This document shows, piece by piece, positions 6,860 to 11,596 of a stretch of 11,596 bases of DNA. The stretch spans positions 1 to 11,596 of the forward strand of contig JADGED010000068.1 of the NCBI GenBank assembly GCA_016744555.1, given 5' to 3'. The notes under the pieces are model-generated. The model was given only the letters and a program-made list of their open reading frames with translations, did no database searches and had not been told where the DNA came from. This DNA is from Desulfuromonadaceae bacterium. Lineage in GTDB: Bacteria; Desulfobacterota; Desulfuromonadia; Desulfuromonadales; Geopsychrobacteraceae. Positions within the stretch are counted from its first letter, which is position 1; every line of letters begins with the position of its first letter. The position numbers were made by a program, and so were the translations under genes.

Positions 6860-8032
6860 TCAAGGCGATTTTTTATCAATTCTAGGTGCAATAAGTACCC
6901 ATATGACCAAAATAGATCCGCCAGCTAGTGCTCCAATTAGACCAATTACCTGAATCTTATCGCTCCAGTTGAGAGAGATAAGCCACATGGAAAAAGCTCC
7001 GAGCATGAAAAATATAAAGATCATTAGAGATGAAGCAGAGCCAGCGTGTTGATCTACCTGTTCCAAGACAAGATTGTTGCTTGGAGGCCGACTCAAACCA
7101 CCTGAAAACGAGACCAATAGCATAGGTATGGCCAATCCCCAGGCTCCCGGTAGTGGGTGAATGGTAATCAGGAGGCCGCCGATAAATATTCCAGAAAACG
7201 CAATAGTCATCGTGGTTTTTGTCCCAAACCGTTTAAGTAGACGCATACATGAAAATGTTCCCGCCATAAATGCCATCGCATTCATCGCGAAAAAATAGCC
7301 AAAGGTCTGTTCTGACATTCCAAGTCGAGTAATATAGATGTCGGCGGCACCGCCGATAAAGGCAAAGTGCGGTAGTACAACCAGAGAGATCAGTATTGCT
7401 AGGCCGAGGTAGCGCCGGTTACGAAGTAGTTGCAGATATATGCCTGCTGTTTGCATGGGTCCAGTAGCGGTGAAGGTTTTTAAGGTTTCTGGCATGCGGT
7501 AAACGCCGATCCAAGCGATTGTAGCAATTAACCCTTGTACTACAAATACCCAGCGCCAAGAAACAAAGGCTAGCATCCAACCACCAAAAACTGGTGCCAG
7601 CATTGGTGCCATGGCCATAATTACCCCAACGCATGCCAGTACCCGTTCACGTTCATGACTCTGATAGACGTCTTTGCTTATTGCTAGTGCTAACGCCGAA
7701 GCCGATGCAGCACCAGCTGCTTGCAGTACCCGAAATATAATCAGGCTGATGATATTGTCAGATATGGAACACAGGAGGCTAGCGATAATGAAAATGCCAA
7801 TCCCGACTAGTAGCGGTGGTCGCCGGCCAAAACGATCAGAAATGGGACCATAAAAGAGGATGAAGAAACAGTAGCTAACAAAAAATCCAACTAATGTAAG
7901 GTTTACAATTGATAACGGCTGCTGCCAAGTTTTTTGCAATATTGGAATTGCGGGCAGATACATATCGGTAGAAAGAGGTGGAAAAGCAGACAGTAATGCC
8001 AGCAGGAATAATAGGCGTTTTTTATTTATCAC
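6860..8032 (-). CDS. Bcr/CflA-type multidrug efflux MFS transporter
   Basis: A 390-residue inner-membrane protein with about 12 hydrophobic segments, the usual size for 12-TM drug:proton antiporters. Family marks are STDMYLPAIP in the first loop (21-30), motif A GPISDRFGRRP (62-72), the R101-x2-Q104-x2-G107 pattern of motif B, and a motif C-like AP-x2-AP-x2-GG (142-151). Bcr/CflA members export compounds such as bicyclomycin, chloramphenicol or sulfonamides by proton exchange. The actual substrate cannot be predicted. The start is GTG (8030-8032) with only a weak GAAAG upstream. It is divergent from the histidine kinase gene and stands alone, with no adjacent TetR, MarR or LysR regulator. Confidence 0.92.
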   Translation of the reverse strand: MINKKRLLFLLALLSAFPPLSTDMYLPAIPILQKTWQQPLSIVNLTLVGFFVSYCFFILFYGPISDRFGRRPPLLVGIGIFIIASLLCSISDNIISLIIFRVLQAAGAASASALALAISKDVYQSHERERVLACVGVIMAMAPMLAPVFGGWMLAFVSWRWVFVVQGLIATIAWIGVYRMPETLKTFTATGPMQTAGIYLQLLRNRRYLGLAILISLVVLPHFAFIGGAADIYITRLGMSEQTFGYFFAMNAMAFMAGTFSCMRLLKRFGTKTTMTIAFSGIFIGGLLITIHPLPGAWGLAIPMLLVSFSGGLSRPPSNNLVLEQVDQHAGSASSLMIFIFFMLGAFSMWLISLNWSDKIQVIGLIGALAGGSILVIWVLIAPRIDKKSP

Positions 8033-8150
8033 TTTTATCTTTCTTGATTGCTCAGAATGGCAGATTGATTCAGCTTATTTGAGTGTAAAAATAACCACTG
8101 ATATCTTAAGTCGAAGAGAATATATGGTAAAAAATATAAAAAGTGAATTA

Positions 8151-8179
8151 TTAACAAATCGTTAGCCTTTTGTTATAGT
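8151..8179 (+). promoter_or_regulatory. Sigma-70 promoter of the histidine kinase gene
   Basis: TTAACA (8151-8156) and TATAGT (8174-8179) are separated by exactly 17 bases, and a TG one base before the -10 gives an extended -10. Transcription would start near 8186, about 80 bases before the ATG at 8265. This placement rules out the TTG at 8184 as the translation start, because it would lie at or before the first transcribed base. Confidence 0.65.
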
Positions 8180-8264
8180 TAGGTTGCTAGCGGGGATCTG
8201 TTTAGAGTCCTTAGATAAGTGCATAATTATAGATGGCACTGCTGTAAAAATGGAGTCTTGCCGT

Positions 8265-9899
8265 ATGAAAGAACAAGACCAGCTACTTCTTCAGGCACTA
8301 GAAATATCTCCCAGTCCACTTTTCCTCCTTGACCGGCAGGGGAAGGTTGTCCTTTGGAATCGAGCAAGTGAAGTTTTGACTGGGGTAATGGAAGCGGAAA
8401 TTATTAATACCGCAGGTCATAAACAAGTTTTTTACCCAGATGCCAACTCACCACGCCCGACTTTAGCTGATATCCTTTTGACGAATAAACAGGAAGAACT
8501 TCACTCCCTGTACTCTTCTGAGCAGAACGCCCAGGTTCGCGGTCATGAACTTTGTGCTGAAGGGTGGTATTTCTTGTCCGGGCAAAACCGTTATGTCACT
8601 TTTATTGCCTCCCCTGTTTATAGTGATGAAGGTGTGCTAGTAGGCGTGTTGGAAACGTTTTCCGATATAACGGAGAGGCAGCAAGATAAGGAAAAATTTG
8701 TCGATTTATTTGATCAAGTTTGTGATGCAAAAAAAAAGTGGGAGTTGACTATGGATTGCATTGATGACCTTGTGATGGTTGTCGATGCAAACGAGAATGT
8801 TCAGCGTTGCAATCGTAGGGTTGTGGATATTATTGGCTGTTCTTTTAAGGAGATAGTGAACCACCCTTGGCAGAAAGTTTTAGATTTTGGTGGCTTGGTG
8901 GCTGCGCCAGGCCATGGGACAAGTATAGAATACCATGCCCCTAAAACTGATCGTTGGTTTTTGTTGAAGAAATATGATTTTCCCCGCTCTGAACAAACTG
9001 AAAAGGTTCGGACAGTTATTACTTTGCACGACCTAACTGAAACTCGGCGGATGACAACGGAACTGGAAGAGGCCCACAAAGAATTGAAGGCAACGCAAGG
9101 TCAAATACTTCAATCAGAGAAAATGGCTTCAATTGGCCAGCTAGCAGCAGGTGTTGCCCATGAAATTAATAATCCAATCGGCTTTGTTAAAAGTAATCTC
9201 AATTCACTGGGGCGATACTTCGATAGACTTTCAAGTTTTATCGAAAAACAGGAGCAGGTAATTGCAGATCTAGCAGCTACAGATGGGAAAGAGATAATTT
9301 CGAAGCTAAGGAAAGAATCTAAGGTCGATTTTATTTTAGAGGATGTAAGTGATTTGCAAACTGAATCGCTAGATGGTATCGAGCGAGTTAGTGCTATTGT
9401 ACAAAACTTAAAAACATTTTCGCGAGTAGATCAGGCAGAGTTCAATCAGGTTGATATTAATGCCTGCCTAGAAAGTACCCTTAGTATTGTTTGGAATGAG
9501 CTAAAGTATAAAATAACACTTGAAAAAGATTTAGCCAGTTTGCCAGATATTTATTGTTATCCTCAGCAACTTAACCAGGTGCTTCTTAATCTTCTAGTTA
9601 ATGCTGGACAGGCGATAGAAGATAAAGGTGTGATTAAGCTAAGCACTTGGCAGGATGGTCCGTTTATTTGTTTATCTGTAGAGGACACGGGTAGTGGTAT
9701 CCCTGAAGAAAATCTGCCCCGTTTATTTGAGCCATTTTTTACGACCAAGGAGGTTGGTAAGGGGACTGGTCTGGGTTTAAGTATTAGCTACGATATTATA
9801 TCCAGCCATGGAGGTAATCTCTTGGTAGATAGTGTTGTTGGTAAAGGGACAAAATTTACTATTCAATTACCATTACAGTCCCCGGTTAAGGCGAAATGA
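8265..9899 (+). CDS. PAS-PAS sensor histidine kinase (cytoplasmic)
   Basis: The ATG at 8265 has GGAG nine bases upstream, and a promoter at 8151-8179 excludes the longer TTG start, giving 544 residues. There are two PAS domains at about 8-138 and 158-262. A coiled linker (263-285) follows, then an H-box, MASIGQLAAGVAHEINNP, with phospho-acceptor H299. The dimerisation region is long: about 90 residues from H299 to FSRVD at 385-389, with charged helical sequence at 325-365. The ATPase domain has an N-box with N446, G1 DTGSGIP (474-480), F-box FEPFFTTK and G2 GKGTGLGL (498-505). It is complete and should autophosphorylate. No transmembrane segment or receiver is present, so it senses an internal signal and acts through a separate regulator; the CheY-like protein at 6247 is one candidate. 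Confidence 0.94.
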   Translation: MKEQDQLLLQALEISPSPLFLLDRQGKVVLWNRASEVLTGVMEAEIINTAGHKQVFYPDANSPRPTLADILLTNKQEELHSLYSSEQNAQVRGHELCAEGWYFLSGQNRYVTFIASPVYSDEGVLVGVLETFSDITERQQDKEKFVDLFDQVCDAKKKWELTMDCIDDLVMVVDANENVQRCNRRVVDIIGCSFKEIVNHPWQKVLDFGGLVAAPGHGTSIEYHAPKTDRWFLLKKYDFPRSEQTEKVRTVITLHDLTETRRMTTELEEAHKELKATQGQILQSEKMASIGQLAAGVAHEINNPIGFVKSNLNSLGRYFDRLSSFIEKQEQVIADLAATDGKEIISKLRKESKVDFILEDVSDLQTESLDGIERVSAIVQNLKTFSRVDQAEFNQVDINACLESTLSIVWNELKYKITLEKDLASLPDIYCYPQQLNQVLLNLLVNAGQAIEDKGVIKLSTWQDGPFICLSVEDTGSGIPEENLPRLFEPFFTTKEVGKGTGLGLSISYDIISSHGGNLLVDSVVGKGTKFTIQLPLQSPVKAK

Positions 9900-9999
9900 T
9901 GCCGTATTTTAATCTAGGCACATTTTGTTAATTGAATACCGATAATCGATAATGCAATTACAATTACCTTTGTGTATTGATAGTAAATATTGGTTAGCG

Positions 10000-10008
10000 T
10001 GCTATAAT
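10000..10008 (+). promoter_or_regulatory. Extended -10 promoter of the NMT1-like sensor gene
   Basis: TGCTATAAT at 10000-10008 is a perfect extended -10 element. A TTGATA at 9977-9982 is the nearest -35-like box, but its 20-base spacing is too long, so recognition would rely on the TG extension. The start would be near 10015, about 70 bases before the ATG at 10085. Confidence 0.6.
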
Positions 10009-10060
10009 GGAGCAAGTGTTTAAAATCCGCAAACAGTGATTCACCACCGCTAGTTGAGTA

Positions 10061-10078
10061 CCAAAACCTTTTTGGGAG
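10061..10078 (+). promoter_or_regulatory. Hairpin overlapping the Shine-Dalgarno of the NMT1-like sensor gene
   Basis: CCAAAA (10061-10066) can pair with TTTTGG (10070-10075) around a 3-nt loop. The ribosome site GGGAG (10074-10078) begins inside the 3' arm, so the stem would mask its first two G residues. The stem is AU-rich and weak, and a regulatory role is only a possibility. Confidence 0.3.
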
Positions 10079-10084
10079 CAGCTG

Positions 10085-11596
10085 ATGCAAGGATCATTTC
10101 TGATAAAATCTCTAACGCTCCTTTCTCTTGTTTTTATCCTCCTGAGTGGCGGGCCGGTCTGCGCTGCAAGTAAGCTGATTTTACAACTTCCTTGGAATCA
10201 TCAGTTTCAGTTTGCTGGGTACTATATGGCAAAGGAACTCGGTTACTATGAGGATGCTGGTTTTGATGTTGTTATTCATGATGTTAAGCATGAAAAAAAC
10301 TCAGTTGATGCGGTAATTTCTGGGCAGGCAGATTTTGGTGTTAGTGGTAGTGGATTGTTGGTTGAGCGTAGCCACGGAAAGCCTGTCGTTGCCGTTGCCG
10401 CTATTTTTCAAAGCACACCCGCTGTTTTTTTATCACTTAAAAAATCAGCAATTACTACTCCTGCTGATTTTGTTGGTAAGAGGGTAATGTTATCTCCTGG
10501 TTTTCAAAGCTTGTCTTTGATTGCCATGCTGCATCAAGAAAAAGTTCTCGACAAAATCAGCAGAATAAGAACCAGCTTCGATTACAATTCTTTACTCAAG
10601 GGTGAAACTGATATTTTTAATGCTTATCGCACCAATGAACCGTTCTTGCTCGAATCTAGTGGTTATCAAATCAACATTATTAATCCCGAAGATTATGGTA
10701 TCCATTTTTATGGTGACACACTATTTACGTCGGAAAAAACTTTAAGTAAAAAGCCTGTTGAGGTAGAGAAATTTCGGTTGGCTACTTTAAATGGCTGGGA
10801 GTATGCGCTTGGCCATATAGACGAAACTATTGGTGTTATTCAGACAAAGTATAAAGTGTCCAAGACCACCGAACAGCTTAAGTTTGAGGCTTCGAAGGTT
10901 AAAGAGGTAGTCCTGTCTGACCAAAATGGAATCGGGGTTATGGATTTAGGGCGGTGGGCACAAATTACTCACCATTTGATTGCTATTGGTGCGGTGCCAG
11001 CGGATTTTCATATCGGTGATAATTTTATTTACACACCCCCGCAAAAAATTAATTGGCACAAGTTGTGGCCATGGGTCGGGGCGGTAATCGTTGCTTTTGC
11101 CCTTCTTCTGGTTTTTCTTAGCATTTTGTCAAGATCAAATATGAAACTAAGAACTGCTAAAAGGCAGTTGCGACAAGAAATATCAGACCGTGAAAAAATC
11201 GAAAAACAATTACGTAGAAGCGAAGAAAAGCATCGCTCTTTGTTTGAAAAAGCACCATTTCCTTACCACGCATTAGATGTCAACGGCTGCTTTATTGATG
11301 TTAACTTTGAGTGGTTGCAAATATTAGGTTATGTACGGGACGAAGTTATTGGTAAGTGGTATGGAGATTTCCTTTCAGGGGATTCTAAAAAAGAATTTGA
11401 GAAGAGTTTCCCGCTGCTAAAAAGCACAGGTTTTGCTCACAGCATTCCGTTCCAGATTCAGCATAAAGATGGGCTCTACCTTGATATATTATTGGAGGGG
11501 CGCAGTGGCTATATGCCAAATGGTCAATTTATGCAAACTTATTGCATTTTCCATAATGTTTCTGAGATTAAACGTGCGGCGGAAGAAGTTCGACAA
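10085..11596 (+). CDS. Membrane sensor with periplasmic NMT1/THI5-like domain and PAS (3' truncated)
   Basis: The frame is open from the ATG at 10085, with GGGAG six bases upstream, to the window end, giving 504 residues so far. Residues 1-28 are a signal peptide ending in AVCAAS-like sequence (VCAAS). Residues about 30-318 resemble the NMT1/THI5 periplasmic binding family (LQLPWNHQFQFAGYYMAKEL, then GYYEDAGFDV and ADFGVSGSGLLV). One transmembrane helix follows at about 328-348, then a coiled coil (355-385) and a PAS domain (about 385-495). Such fusions are membrane sensors in which a binding-protein-like domain reads a small ligand. In NMT1/THI5 relatives the ligand is often a thiamine-pyrimidine precursor, nitrate or sulfonate; it is unknown here. 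The output (kinase, GGDEF or other) lies beyond 11596. No ABC transporter genes are adjacent, consistent with a sensing role. Confidence 0.88.
   Translation, partial: MQGSFLIKSLTLLSLVFILLSGGPVCAASKLILQLPWNHQFQFAGYYMAKELGYYEDAGFDVVIHDVKHEKNSVDAVISGQADFGVSGSGLLVERSHGKPVVAVAAIFQSTPAVFLSLKKSAITTPADFVGKRVMLSPGFQSLSLIAMLHQEKVLDKISRIRTSFDYNSLLKGETDIFNAYRTNEPFLLESSGYQINIINPEDYGIHFYGDTLFTSEKTLSKKPVEVEKFRLATLNGWEYALGHIDETIGVIQTKYKVSKTTEQLKFEASKVKEVVLSDQNGIGVMDLGRWAQITHHLIAIGAVPADFHIGDNFIYTPPQKINWHKLWPWVGAVIVAFALLLVFLSILSRSNMKLRTAKRQLRQEISDREKIEKQLRRSEEKHRSLFEKAPFPYHALDVNGCFIDVNFEWLQILGYVRDEVIGKWYGDFLSGDSKKEFEKSFPLLKSTGFAHSIPFQIQHKDGLYLDILLEGRSGYMPNGQFMQTYCIFHNVSEIKRAAEEVRQ

Noticed and set aside
8184..8264. 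TTG at 8184 and ATG at 8250 as starts of the histidine kinase
   Set aside because: 8184 coincides with the predicted transcription start, and 8250 has no ribosome site; 8265 has GGAG at good spacing.
9900..9926. TGCC/GGCA hairpin followed by ATTTTG as terminator of the histidine kinase gene
   Set aside because: Only four base pairs around a 13-nt loop, too weak to support.
10021..10084. c-di-GMP (GEMM) riboswitch in the leader of the NMT1-like sensor gene
   Set aside because: CGCAAA-like bases occur, but the conserved GEMM paired regions and tetraloop/receptor pattern are absent.

Overview
The window most likely comes from a free-living, anaerobic or microaerophilic Gram-negative bacterium with a large signalling repertoire. 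I would guess the Desulfuromonadales/Geobacter side of the former Deltaproteobacteria. This is inferred from gene content only: a Rdx/SelW-type selenoprotein with an in-frame UGA, an EFR1-type flavodoxin/ferredoxin fusion, CheX, HDOD and GGDEF proteins, and PAS-rich kinases. The DNA is moderately AT-rich, and no rRNA or other decisive marker is present.

Left end (1-900): the C-terminal part of a thioredoxin reductase (+), running in from outside the window. It is followed 16 bases later by a 71-residue selenoprotein gene (382-597) that ordinary gene calling would miss, because codon 11 is TGA. The protein has a CxxU redox motif in a SelT/SelW/SelH-like sequence. A 7-bp hairpin with a GUU loop, 22 nt after the UGA, fits the expected bacterial SECIS. 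A large hairpin and a doubtful small ORF fill the space to the next, convergent gene.

838-4619 (-): an apparent three-gene signalling operon. In transcription order it encodes a CheX-type phosphatase, a REC-PAS-PAS-GGDEF diguanylate cyclase and an HDOD-GAF protein. CheX probably dephosphorylates a receiver, and the cyclase in the same operon is the natural candidate.

4783-6205 (+): an apparent operon of an EFR1-family flavodoxin/2[4Fe-4S] protein, a 62-residue CxxC protein of unknown function and a PaaI-like hotdog thioesterase. It converges on a stand-alone CheY-like receiver (6247-6636, -). Upstream of that lies a Bcr/CflA-type drug-efflux MFS gene (6860-8032, -).

8033-11596: the MFS gene is divergent from a PAS-PAS histidine kinase (8265-9899, +) that has a good sigma-70 promoter. 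Last comes a membrane sensor with a signal peptide, a periplasmic NMT1/THI5-like binding domain, one transmembrane helix and a PAS domain. It is cut by the window end and preceded by an extended -10 promoter. The right half is mostly sensory, and the kinase and CheY-like protein are plausible but unproven partners.
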